DNA of 7,955 bases from Acidothermaceae bacterium (lineage in GTDB: Bacteria; Actinomycetota; Actinomycetes; Acidothermales; Acidothermaceae): positions 1-7,955 of the forward strand of contig JAICLV010000112.1 of assembly GCA_025925185.1 (NCBI GenBank), read 5' to 3'. The position numbers were made by a program, and so were the translations under genes. Position 1 is the first letter of the stretch. Every line of letters starts with the position of its first letter. This document shows, piece by piece, positions 1 to 6,253 of this stretch. The notes beneath the pieces were generated by a model that saw only the letters and a program-made list of their open reading frames with translations, made no database searches and was not told the DNA's origin.

Positions 1-1508
1 AAGCCGCCGTCCGGGTCGCGAGGCTCGCCCTGGAGTTTCGAGAGGCGTTCAAGAAGGACGTCGTCATCGACATCGTCTGCTACCGCAGACGTGGCCACAA
101 CGAAGCCGACGACCCGTCGATGACCCAGCCGTTGATGTACAACCTCATCGAGAACAAGCGGTCGGTGCGCAAGCTTTACACCGAGGCGCTTATCGGCCGC
201 GGCGACATCACGGTCGAGGAGGCCGAGGAGTCGCTGCGCGAGTATCGCGGCCACTTGGAGCGCGCGTTCGCGGAGACCCGCGACTCCACGAGCACACCGC
301 ACGACCCGCAGGTCCAGGGCAACGTGCCCGCACCGCCAGCCGACGTCGACACCGCGATCGGTCTTGACGTCTTGAAGAAGATCGCGCAGTCGCAGGTGAA
401 CTTGCCGCCGGACTTCGTGCCGCACGCGCGCCTCTTCCCGCAGCTGCAGCGTCGCGCGGCGATGGTCGAGGCCGACGCCATCGACTGGGCGATGGGCGAG
501 TTGATCGCCTTCGGTTCGTTGATGCTCGACGGCCATCCGGTGCGGCTTTCCGGCCAGGACAGCAGGCGCGGCACGTTCACGCAGCGCCACGCCGTCCTCG
601 TCGACCGGGTCACCGGCGAGGAGTACACGCCACTCGCCAACCTCGAGCCAGGCCAGGCGCCATTCCACGTCTACGACTCACTGCTGTCGGAGTACGCGGT
701 CGTCGGCTTCGAGTACGGCTACTCCGTGGTGCGGCCCGAGGCCCTGGTGGCCTGGGAGGCGCAGTTCGGCGACTTCGCGAACGGCGCGCAGACGATCGTC
801 GACGAGTTCATCTCGTCGGGCGAGCAGAAGTGGGGCCAGCGCTCCGGGATCGTGCTGTTGCTGCCGCACGGTTACGAAGGCCAAGGCCCTGACCACTCCT
901 CGGCCCGCGTCGAGCGGTACCTGCAGCTTTGCGCCGAGAACAACATGACGGTCGCGATGCCGTCGTGCTCCGCCAGCCACTTCCACCTGCTGCGCTGGCA
1001 CACGATGAGCCCACATCACCGGCCGCTTATCGTGTTCACGCCGAAGTCGATGCTGCGCTCGAAGGCCGCGGCGTCACCGGCGTCCGCCTTCACCGAGGGC
1101 CGGTGGCAGCCGGTGCTGCCCGACCCGCACCCACAACCGGCCGACGGCGTGCGCCGCATCGCGCTGTGCTCGGGCAAGGTGACCTGGGACCTCGTGTCGG
1201 CGCGCGAGAAGCGCGGTCGCACGGACACTGCGATCCTACGTGTCGAGCAGCTCTACCCGCTCCCGTCGTCCGAGATCGCGGCCGCGATCGGCCAGTACCC
1301 AAACGCGCAGGAAATCCTTTGGGTGCAAGAAGAACCGGCGAACATGGGTGCCTGGACCCACATCGCCATGCACCTGCCGTCCGAACTCGGCCGACAGGTG
1401 CTGCGAGTGTCACGTCCCGAGAGCTCGTCGCCCGCCACCGGATCGCACGACCGCAGCGAGCGCGAGCAGCACAAGTTGCTCGACGCGGTCTTCCCGGAGC
1501 AAGGCTGA
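1..1508 (+). CDS. kgd: 2-oxoglutarate dehydrogenase/decarboxylase E1 component (multifunctional Kgd type), 3' part
   Basis: The thiamine-diphosphate-dependent E1 enzyme decarboxylates 2-oxoglutarate in the TCA cycle, in the cytoplasm. The frame is open from base 3 and gives 501 C-terminal residues; the N-terminus lies left of the window. RRRGHNEADDPSMTQP (window residues 28-43) is a hallmark of the E1 family near the end of the ThDP-binding domain. A pyrimidine-binding transketolase-like domain follows (about bases 470-1110), with VRLSGQDSRRGTFTQRHAVL. The C-terminal OxoGDH domain (about 1145-1500) holds RVEQLYPLP and WVQEEPANMGAW. In actinobacteria this protein usually also carries an N-terminal acyltransferase-like domain (Kgd), which cannot be checked here, so a plain SucA is possible. 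No frameshift or missing conserved block is seen. The TGA overlaps the next start by one base (TGATG). Confidence 0.95.
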   Translation, partial: AAVRVARLALEFREAFKKDVVIDIVCYRRRGHNEADDPSMTQPLMYNLIENKRSVRKLYTEALIGRGDITVEEAEESLREYRGHLERAFAETRDSTSTPHDPQVQGNVPAPPADVDTAIGLDVLKKIAQSQVNLPPDFVPHARLFPQLQRRAAMVEADAIDWAMGELIAFGSLMLDGHPVRLSGQDSRRGTFTQRHAVLVDRVTGEEYTPLANLEPGQAPFHVYDSLLSEYAVVGFEYGYSVVRPEALVAWEAQFGDFANGAQTIVDEFISSGEQKWGQRSGIVLLLPHGYEGQGPDHSSARVERYLQLCAENNMTVAMPSCSASHFHLLRWHTMSPHHRPLIVFTPKSMLRSKAAASPASAFTEGRWQPVLPDPHPQPADGVRRIALCSGKVTWDLVSAREKRGRTDTAILRVEQLYPLPSSEIAAAIGQYPNAQEILWVQEEPANMGAWTHIAMHLPSELGRQVLRVSRPESSSPATGSHDRSEREQHKLLDAVFPEQG

Positions 1509-1687
1509 TGTACTTCACCGATCGGGGCATCGAGGAACTCGATGCCCGGCGCGGCGACGAGATGGTGACCCTGTCGTGGGTGTCGGAGCAACTGCGCACC
1601 TTCGTCGACCTCAACCCGGAGTTCGAGATTCCGGTGGAGCGGCTCGCCACCTGGCTGGCGCGGCTCGACGACGAGGACGACGACTAG
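1508..1687 (+). CDS. DUF6104-like small conserved protein, translationally coupled to kgd
   Basis: A 59-residue protein beginning MYFTDRGIEELDARRGDE and ending in an acidic tail (LDDEDDD). It resembles the small actinobacterial family I know as DUF6104, found directly after the 2-oxoglutarate dehydrogenase gene; the family match is from memory of its sequence pattern (MYFTDRGIEEL near the start, FVDLNPEFE and PVERLATWLARLDDED near the end). It has no signal peptide, membrane segment or catalytic motif that I recognise, and its function is unknown. Its ATG overlaps the kgd stop (TGATG), and GGAG at 1496-1499 inside kgd is well placed as ribosome binding site, so coupled translation is likely. 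The reading is strong because the frame starts and stops cleanly and the sequence is family-like over its full length. A link to Kgd activity would be inference from position only. Confidence 0.87.
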   Translation: MYFTDRGIEELDARRGDEMVTLSWVSEQLRTFVDLNPEFEIPVERLATWLARLDDEDDD

Positions 1688-1736
1688 CGCGCGGGTGCGG
1701 TGACGCCCCCGCCACGGCCCGCTGCCTTTGACGCAA

Positions 1737-1776
1737 CGCGGAAACTCTCAGCGCTAGAGCGTGAAGAGTTTCCGCG
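1737..1776. terminator. Bidirectional hairpin terminator between convergent genes
   Basis: CGCGGAAACTCT (1737-1748) and AGAGTTTCCGCG (1765-1776) are perfect 12-bp reverse complements around a 16-base loop. The element lies 49 bases after the DUF6104-like stop and 22 bases from the MDR stop on the other strand, exactly between convergent genes. Neither side has a proper T-tract, so this would be a T-less terminator of the kind proposed in actinobacteria, or an mRNA 3'-end stabiliser. The inverted repeat is seen directly; its function is inferred. Confidence 0.8.
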
Positions 1777-1798
1777 CTGTTCGCTTGGCGCGTCGGCG

Positions 1799-2779
1799 TC
1801 AAACCGTGAAGACAACCTTGCCGACGAGTTCGCCTTGCCACATCGCGGCGAACCCGTCGGCGGCATCGCGCAGCGGCAGCACGCGGTCGATGACGGGCCG
1901 CACTCCTGTTAGCGCGCAAAAGCTCAGCAACTGCAGCAATTCTTGGCGCGAGCCCATGGTCGAGCCGACGACCCGTAGCTGCTGGAAAAACACCCGCGCC
2001 AACTCGGCGGACGGCGCGTCGCCCGTGGTGGCGCCGCACACGACAATGACGCCACCCGGCCGAACCGCACGTAGCGAATGCGCCCACGTCGCCTGGCCGA
2101 CGCTCTCGATCACCGCGTCGACGCGCTCGGGCAGCCGCGCTCCCGGCTCGAACGCCGCGTGCGCGCCGAGCTCGATCGCGCGGTCGCGCTTTTCCGGCGT
2201 CCGACTCGTCGCCCACACCCGCAGCCCGGCCGCCCGGGCCAACGTGATCGCAGCGGTCGACACGCCACCGCCCGCGCCTTGCACGAGGATCGTGTCGCCC
2301 GGCTTGGTCGCGGAATTCGCGAACAGCATGCGGTACGCCGTCAGCCACGCGGTTGGCAGGCAGGCCGCCTGCTCGAACGTCAGCTCGTCCGGTTTCGCAA
2401 CGACGTTGGCCGCCGGCACCACGACATATTCCGCAAACGTCCCGTCCCGCCGCTCCGACAGCAGGCTGCGCAGCGGGTCGTTGACCGGGTCGCCGCGCCC
2501 CGCGATCGGGTCGCCAAGAACGGCGTGGACGACGACCTCGTTGCCCTCGTCGTCCACACCTGCGCCGTCGCAGCCGAGCACGCGCGGCAACTCCGCTGCC
2601 CGCAGACCGACGCCCTGCAGGCTGAAGATGTCGTGTCGGTTAAGCGCCGCGGCGCGGATCCGCACCCGTTTCCAGCCCTGCGCCACCTCGGGCTCGGGCG
2701 CGCGCTCGCCAACCTCAAGGCCGCGCAACGGCTCCGCAGCATCGAAGGAAATCGCTCGAACCGCCAGCACGCGCGCCAT
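1799..2779 (-). CDS. Quinone-oxidoreductase-like MDR family NAD(P)H-dependent oxidoreductase
   Basis: A 326-residue cytoplasmic medium-chain dehydrogenase/reductase. The GroES-like N-terminal half has AALNRHD (44-50) and LGCDGAG (68-74), where the quinone reductase branch has similar blocks. DGTFAEYVVVP (112-122) precedes the Rossmann fold, whose glycine motif is VQGAGGGVSTAA (166-177). Ser192, Arg193 and Lys197 after the second strand suggest NADPH preference. The catalytic zinc ligands of alcohol dehydrogenases (Cys, the His of GHE, Cys) and the four-cysteine structural zinc lobe are absent, so it is probably zinc-independent. The substrate cannot be named; an enone, quinone or aldehyde reductase is possible. 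The start at MARVLAV is chosen because the family usually begins just before such a strand. The frame is open upstream, with alternative starts at 2803 and 2935; none has a clear Shine-Dalgarno. It is convergent with kgd and divergent from the ABC operon. Confidence 0.88.
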   Translation of the reverse strand: MARVLAVRAISFDAAEPLRGLEVGERAPEPEVAQGWKRVRIRAAALNRHDIFSLQGVGLRAAELPRVLGCDGAGVDDEGNEVVVHAVLGDPIAGRGDPVNDPLRSLLSERRDGTFAEYVVVPAANVVAKPDELTFEQAACLPTAWLTAYRMLFANSATKPGDTILVQGAGGGVSTAAITLARAAGLRVWATSRTPEKRDRAIELGAHAAFEPGARLPERVDAVIESVGQATWAHSLRAVRPGGVIVVCGATTGDAPSAELARVFFQQLRVVGSTMGSRQELLQLLSFCALTGVRPVIDRVLPLRDAADGFAAMWQGELVGKVVFTV

Positions 2780-2834
2780 CGTATCCGGATCTTTACCAAG
2801 CATCGCTGGCGGCAGGCAGACGCTTAACTGGCAA

Positions 2835-2847
2835 GATGCGTGGCATC
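2835..2847. repeat. Small palindrome GATGC-GTG-GCATC in the divergent intergenic region
   Basis: Perfect 5-bp arms (2835-2839 and 2843-2847) flank a 3-base centre. It lies 56 bases upstream of the MDR start and 77 bases upstream of the binding-protein start, where a regulator controlling either gene could bind. The arms are short enough to arise by chance, and no clear -35/-10 pair could be placed beside them. Confidence 0.25.
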
Positions 2848-2863
2848 GGTTGATACCTGTCCC

Positions 2864-2906
2864 GGCCGGGCGACCCCCGCGCCGAATCTGCCGGGCCCGC
2901 CCGGCC
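2864..2906 (+). promoter_or_regulatory. GC-rich leader hairpin upstream of the ABC importer operon
   Basis: GGCCGGGCG (2864-2872) is a perfect reverse complement of CGCCCGGCC (2898-2906), giving a 9-bp all-GC stem with a 25-base loop. The stem ends six bases before the Shine-Dalgarno at 2913-2917. The right arm can instead take part in a smaller hairpin, CCGGG (2891-2895) with CCCGG (2900-2904), so two exclusive folds are possible. This could be a 5'-UTR control or stability element for the operon. The pairing is seen; the function is inferred and GC-rich DNA makes chance stems common. Confidence 0.4.
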
Positions 2907-2912
2907 TGACCT

Positions 2913-2917
2913 GGAGG
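2913..2917 (+). promoter_or_regulatory. Shine-Dalgarno GGAGG deciding the GTG start of the binding protein
   Basis: GGAGG lies six bases before GTG at 2924. This supports the GTG start over the in-frame ATG at 2840, which would put 28 proline/glycine-rich residues ahead of an otherwise standard lipoprotein signal peptide. Confidence 0.8.
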
Positions 2918-2923
2918 TCCCTC

Positions 2924-3910
2924 GTGACTTCGCACCGCCTACGCCGCCCGCTACAACTGGTCGGCGTCGTCTCCGTGGCCGCTGCCCTACTCGTGAGCGG
3001 CTGCTCCAGCAAGAAAGCCACCTCGACCGGTTCGAGCAGCACGCCCACGACGACTGCCGCCGCCCCGTCGAGCAGCGCGCCCGCCCCGTCGAGCAGCGCG
3101 CCCGCCCCGTCGACTGCCGGCGCCTCCGGCCAAGACCTGAACGCGATGCTGCCGGCCTCCATTAAGTCGTCGGGCACCATCAACATCGCGACCGACGCGT
3201 CGTACGCCCCGAACGAGTTCTTCGACACCGACGGCAAGACGATCATCGGCATGGACGTCGACCTCGGAAACGCCATTGCGGAGAAGCTCGGCGTCAAGGC
3301 TAACTTCCAGAACGTCACCTTCGACAACATCATCCCCGGCCTGGCCGGTGGAAAATATGACCTTGGCATGTCGTCGTTCACCGACACCAAGGAACGTGAG
3401 CAAACCGTCGACTTCGTCACGTACTTCAGCGCTGGGGAGTCGTTGATCGTGGCGTCCGGCAACCCGAAGGGCGTCACCGGTCCTGACCTCACGCTCTGCG
3501 GTCTCACCGTCGCCGTCGAGAAGGGCACTACGGAAGAAGCGGAGATCCCGGATCTGGCGAAAAAGTGCACGGACGCCGGGAAGCCCGCAGTGAAGGCGCT
3601 TTCGACCGACGATCAGAACGCCGCGAACCTGGCACTGCAAAGCGGCCGCGCGGAAGTCGTCTCGGCCGACTCACCGGTGGCTGAATACGCGGTCAAGCAG
3701 TCGAGCGGCAAGTTTGAAATCGCCGGCAAATCGTATGAGACCGCGCCGTACGGCATTGCTGTTCCCAAGAACACTGGTGACTTCGCGAAGGCCATCCAGG
3801 GCGCCCTGACCGCGCTTATGGCCGACGGCACCTACAAGCAGATCCTCGAAAAGTGGGGCATTGCCGACGGCGGGATCGACAGTCCTGCCATCAACGGCGC
3901 GACCAGCTAG
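2924..3910 (+). CDS. Polar amino-acid ABC transporter substrate-binding lipoprotein (family 3)
   Basis: A 328-residue extracytoplasmic solute-binding protein of the SBP_bac_3 type. The GTG start gives a lipoprotein signal: basic RLRRP, a hydrophobic core, and lipobox LVSGC with the lipidated Cys at 27. Residues 28-70 are a Ser/Thr/Pro/Ala linker holding the tethered protein away from the membrane. The binding fold follows: INIATDASYAPNEFF (86-100), GMDVDLGNAIAEKLG (109-123) and KYDLGMSSFTDTKEREQTVDF (about 144-164). By motif comparison with HisJ, Arg158 would bind the ligand carboxylate and Asp249 (in SADSP) the amino group, pointing to an alpha-amino acid. Cys192 and Cys215 could form a disulfide. 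The C-terminus has GTYKQILEKWGI, typical of the family. It is the first gene of the importer operon, seven bases before the permease. The exact amino acid cannot be read from sequence. Confidence 0.93.
   Translation: MTSHRLRRPLQLVGVVSVAAALLVSGCSSKKATSTGSSSTPTTTAAAPSSSAPAPSSSAPAPSTAGASGQDLNAMLPASIKSSGTINIATDASYAPNEFFDTDGKTIIGMDVDLGNAIAEKLGVKANFQNVTFDNIIPGLAGGKYDLGMSSFTDTKEREQTVDFVTYFSAGESLIVASGNPKGVTGPDLTLCGLTVAVEKGTTEEAEIPDLAKKCTDAGKPAVKALSTDDQNAANLALQSGRAEVVSADSPVAEYAVKQSSGKFEIAGKSYETAPYGIAVPKNTGDFAKAIQGALTALMADGTYKQILEKWGIADGGIDSPAINGATS
3062..3113 (+). repeat. 21-bp tandem repeat in the lipoprotein linker
   Basis: Two identical 21-base units (3062-3082 and 3083-3103) are followed by the first 10 bases of a third (3104-3113). 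Each full unit encodes APSSSAP, in frame with the gene. Unit-length changes would keep the frame and alter only tether length. Confidence 0.9.
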
Positions 3911-3917
3911 GCCCGAG

Positions 3918-4856
3918 ATGGCATCTGAAGTCACAACCGCGAGAGGGCGGCCCGAGACCATTCGGGCCGTCCCCGTGCGGCATCCGGGTCGATGGGTTGC
4001 CGTCGTGATCATCGCGGTGCTCGTCGCGATGCTCGTGCACATGTTGGTGACAAACGAGAATCTCGAATGGAACGTCGTCGGCCAGTACTTCTGGGTCCCG
4101 ATCATGCGCGAGGGCGTGCTTCGGACAATCTGGCTCACGGTCGCGTCGATGGCGATCGGTGTCGTGCTCGGCGCGGTCACCGCCGTCATGCGGCTGTCGC
4201 AAAATCGAATCGTCTCGACTGCGGCCTGGCTATACACCTGGTTTTTCCGCGGCACACCGGTGCTGGTCCAGATCATCTTCTGGTTCAACATCCCGCTGCT
4301 CATCAAGTCGTTCTCGGTCGGCATCCCGTTCGGGCCGGAGTTCTGGTCAGAGGAGTCGAAGACCCTCGTCACTTCGACCGTCGCGGCGTTGCTCGCCTTG
4401 GGGCTGAACGAGGGCGCCTACATGTCGGAGATCGTTCGTGCCGGGATCATCTCCGTCGACGAAGGTCAGGCGGAAGCCGCGCAGGCGCTGGGCATGACCC
4501 GCTTGCAAATCATGCGTCGCATCGTCTTGCCGCAGGCGATGCGGGTCATTATTCCGCCGACCGGCAACGAGACCATCAGCATGCTGAAGACCACGTCGTT
4601 GCTGAGTGTGATTAGCGTCTTCGAGATCTTTAGATCGGCCGAGGCCATTTACAACGCCAACTACAAGGTGGTGCCGCTACTCATCGTGGCGAGCATCTGG
4701 TACCTCATCTTGACCACGGTGCTGAGCTTCGGCCAGTACTACGTCGAGCGTTACTACGCGCGCGGGTCAAGCCGGAACCTGCCGCCAACGCCACTCCAGC
4801 AGGCGCGCGGCATATTCATGCGCAGCAGCGGACGACCCCAGGGGGGCGATGCATGA
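3918..4856 (+). CDS. Polar amino-acid ABC transporter permease (HisM/GlnP type)
   Basis: A 312-residue inner-membrane permease of the polar amino-acid uptake family. Hydrophobic segments are visible near residues 25-44, 69-92, 102-129, 150-170, 205-235 and 251-272. Family blocks are [10 protein letters not shown] (66-75), the [11 protein letters not shown] stretch (109-119), and the EAA cytoplasmic loop, where EAAQALGM (186-193) and IVLPQA (202-207) contact the ATPase. A single permease gene suggests it works as a homodimer. A hydrophilic N-terminal stretch of about 24 residues and a polar C-terminal tail after residue 280 are on the cytoplasmic side by usual topology. It begins seven bases after the binding-protein stop without a good Shine-Dalgarno, so translational coupling is likely. 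ATG at 3918 is the first sensible start; GTG at 3975 is an alternative. Its TGA overlaps the ATPase start (ATGA). Confidence 0.95.
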   Translation: MASEVTTARGRPETIRAVPVRHPGRWVAVVIIAVLVAMLVHMLVTNENLEWNVVGQYFWVPIMREGVLRTIWLTVASMAIGVVLGAVTAVMRLSQNRIVSTAAWLYTWFFRGTPVLVQIIFWFNIPLLIKSFSVGIPFGPEFWSEESKTLVTSTVAALLALGLNEGAYMSEIVRAGIISVDEGQAEAAQALGMTRLQIMRRIVLPQAMRVIIPPTGNETISMLKTTSLLSVISVFEIFRSAEAIYNANYKVVPLLIVASIWYLILTTVLSFGQYYVERYYARGSSRNLPPTPLQQARGIFMRSSGRPQGGDA

Positions 4857-5617
4857 GCGCCTTGATGGTCGATGCGCAGCAGGTGCACAAATCATTCGGC
4901 GCCAACGAAGTGCTGAAGGGCATCGACTTCCAGGTGGGGCCTGGGCAAGTCGTGTGTCTGCTCGGCCCGAGCGGCTCGGGTAAGAGCACCTTCCTGCGCT
5001 GCATCAACCACCTGGAGAAAATCAACGCCGGCCGCCTCTACGTCGATGGCGAGTTGGTCGGTTATCGCCAGGTCGGCGACCGGCTGCACGAGCTGCCCGA
5101 GAAGGAGGTCGCCCGCAAGCGCACCGAGATCGGCATGGTCTTCCAGCATTTCAACCTGTTCCCGCACATGACGGCGTTGGGCAACATCATGGAGGCGCCG
5201 ACCCGGGTCAAAGGCGAGCCGAAGGACGCGGTGCGTGCCCACGCGATGGAACTCCTGGCCAGGGTCGGCCTCGCCGACCGGGCCAAGGCCTACCCGCGCC
5301 AGCTCTCCGGCGGGCAGCAGCAGCGAGTCGCCATCGCTCGCGCCCTTGCGATGCGCCCGAAGCTCATGTTGTTCGACGAGCCGACGTCCGCCCTCGACCC
5401 CGAACTCGTCGGCGACGTCCTCGCCGTCATGCGCGACCTCGCTCGCTCCGGCATGACGATGATCGTCGTCACCCACGAGATCGGGTTCGCCCGCGAGGTC
5501 GCCGACACGGTTACCTTCATGGACGGCGGAGTCGTGGTTGAGTCGGGCTCGCCGGCCGAGGTCATCGCCAATCCGCAACACACGCGCACTAGAGCCTTCC
5601 TGTCGCAAGTTCTCTAG
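4853..5617 (+). CDS. Polar amino-acid ABC transporter ATP-binding protein (GlnQ/HisP type)
   Basis: A 254-residue cytoplasmic ATPase that powers the importer as a dimer. All motifs are intact: Walker [10 protein letters not shown] (38-46), Q-loop Gln98 in [12 protein letters not shown], signature LSGGQQQR (151-158), Walker B LMLFDEP (171-177), D-loop SALD (179-182) and H-loop His208 in [17 protein letters not shown] is typical of the polar amino-acid branch. The length is normal for the subfamily, though residues 67-88 form an insertion ([20 protein letters not shown]) between the DGE turn and the Q-loop strand; similar insertions occur in HisP-like members. The ATG overlaps the permease stop by four bases (ATGA), and a purine run AGGGGGG at 4840-4846 serves as ribosome binding site. 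It is the last gene of the importer operon as judged by function; the next gene is 24 bases downstream. Confidence 0.97.
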   Translation: MSALMVDAQQVHKSFGANEVLKGIDFQVGPGQVVCLLGPSGSGKSTFLRCINHLEKINAGRLYVDGELVGYRQVGDRLHELPEKEVARKRTEIGMVFQHFNLFPHMTALGNIMEAPTRVKGEPKDAVRAHAMELLARVGLADRAKAYPRQLSGGQQQRVAIARALAMRPKLMLFDEPTSALDPELVGDVLAVMRDLARSGMTMIVVTHEIGFAREVADTVTFMDGGVVVESGSPAEVIANPQHTRTRAFLSQVL

Positions 5618-5627
5618 CTCCGACCAC

Positions 5628-5633
5628 TAGGCT
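5628..5633 (+). promoter_or_regulatory. Possible -10 element (TAGGCT) for a leaderless rmlC transcript
   Basis: TAGGCT fits the actinobacterial TANNNT -10 pattern and ends eight bases before the rmlC ATG. Transcription would start at or within two bases of that ATG, giving a leaderless mRNA. No Shine-Dalgarno precedes this ATG, which agrees. No good -35 was found at normal spacing, so the call is tentative. Confidence 0.3.
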
Positions 5634-5641
5634 CACGGGTC

Positions 5642-6247
5642 ATGGAGGTTCGCGAGCTCGCCGTTTCCGACGCGTGGGAGTTCACGCCCCGGCAGTTTCC
5701 CGACGAGCGCGGTGTCTTCCTCGAGTGGTTCAGAGCGGACGTCGTGGCACGCACCATCGGGCATGACTTCAACATCGCGCAGTCGAACCAGTCCGTCTCC
5801 AAGCGCGGCACGGTGCGCGGCGTGCACTTCGCCGACGTCCCACCCTCGCAGGCGAAGTACGTCTACTGCCCTCACGGCGCGGTGCTCGACGTCATCGTCG
5901 ACATCCGGGCCGGCTCGCCGACGTTCGGCGCCGTCGACACCGTTCGACTGGACGACGTGGACCGTCGCGCGGTGTACCTCTCCGAGGGCCTCGGCCACGC
6001 CTTCATGGCGCTGAGTGACGAGGCTGTCGTCACCTACCTGTGCTCGACGGGTTACGCGCCCGATCGCGAGCACGGAGTCAACCCCCTCGACACCACGCTC
6101 GGGATCAACTGGCCCTCCGATATCGAGCCGATCCTGTCCGACAAAGACCGATCGGCCCCGACGCTTCACCAAGCCGCGGCCGACGGCGTCCTGCCGACGT
6201 ACGCCGAGTGCCTCGCATACCGCGCGTCGTTGCGCTCGCGCGGCTGA
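5642..6247 (+). CDS. rmlC: dTDP-4-dehydrorhamnose 3,5-epimerase
   Basis: A 201-residue cupin-fold enzyme that epimerises dTDP-4-keto-6-deoxyglucose at C3 and C5, the third step of dTDP-L-rhamnose synthesis, in the cytoplasm. Landmarks are FPDERGVFLEWF (19-30), QSNQSVSKRGTVRGVHF (47-63) with the likely catalytic base His62, Lys73 in QAKYVYC, GLGHAFMAL (117-125), Tyr132 in VTYLCS as the likely acid, and LSDKDRSAPTL (165-175) whose Asp169 would pair with the His. The C-terminal part (INWP, then SDKD) is complete and the length is normal. No rmlA, rmlB or rmlD lies in the window, so it is either a stand-alone copy or at the edge of a sugar cluster not visible here; a related epimerase of another dTDP-sugar pathway is possible. 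It starts 24 bases after the ABC ATPase with no Shine-Dalgarno. Confidence 0.9.
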   Translation: MEVRELAVSDAWEFTPRQFPDERGVFLEWFRADVVARTIGHDFNIAQSNQSVSKRGTVRGVHFADVPPSQAKYVYCPHGAVLDVIVDIRAGSPTFGAVDTVRLDDVDRRAVYLSEGLGHAFMALSDEAVVTYLCSTGYAPDREHGVNPLDTTLGINWPSDIEPILSDKDRSAPTLHQAAADGVLPTYAECLAYRASLRSRG

Positions 6248-6253
6248 CCCGAA

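Noticed and set aside
1090..1650. A 186-codon minus-strand frame opposite the kgd 3' end
   Set aside because: It spans two well-supported plus-strand genes and reads as low-complexity Arg/Ala/Ser sequence.
1737..1776. The 12-bp inverted repeat as an insertion-sequence end or attachment site
   Set aside because: There is no transposase, integrase or target duplication nearby, and its place between convergent stops explains it as a terminator.
1761..2909. Long plus-strand open frames (up to 382 codons) opposite the MDR gene
   Set aside because: Their translations are rich in Arg, Ser, Pro and Thr with no family resemblance, while the minus strand gives a full MDR enzyme. They are shadows typical of GC-rich DNA.
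2840..2923. ATG at 2840 as the start of the binding protein
   Set aside because: It would add 28 unrelated residues before the lipoprotein signal and lacks a ribosome binding site; GTG at 2924 has GGAGG at six bases.
3062..3113. The short tandem units as a CRISPR-like array
   Set aside because: The units are directly adjacent without spacers and encode an in-frame linker.
3861..3917. TTG at 3861 as a longer permease start
   Set aside because: It lies inside the binding-protein gene and adds residues with no family resemblance; ATG at 3918 follows the stop by seven bases.
4892..5608. A 238-codon minus-strand open frame opposite the ABC ATPase
   Set aside because: The plus strand carries all ATPase motifs intact; the reverse frame has no recognisable domain.
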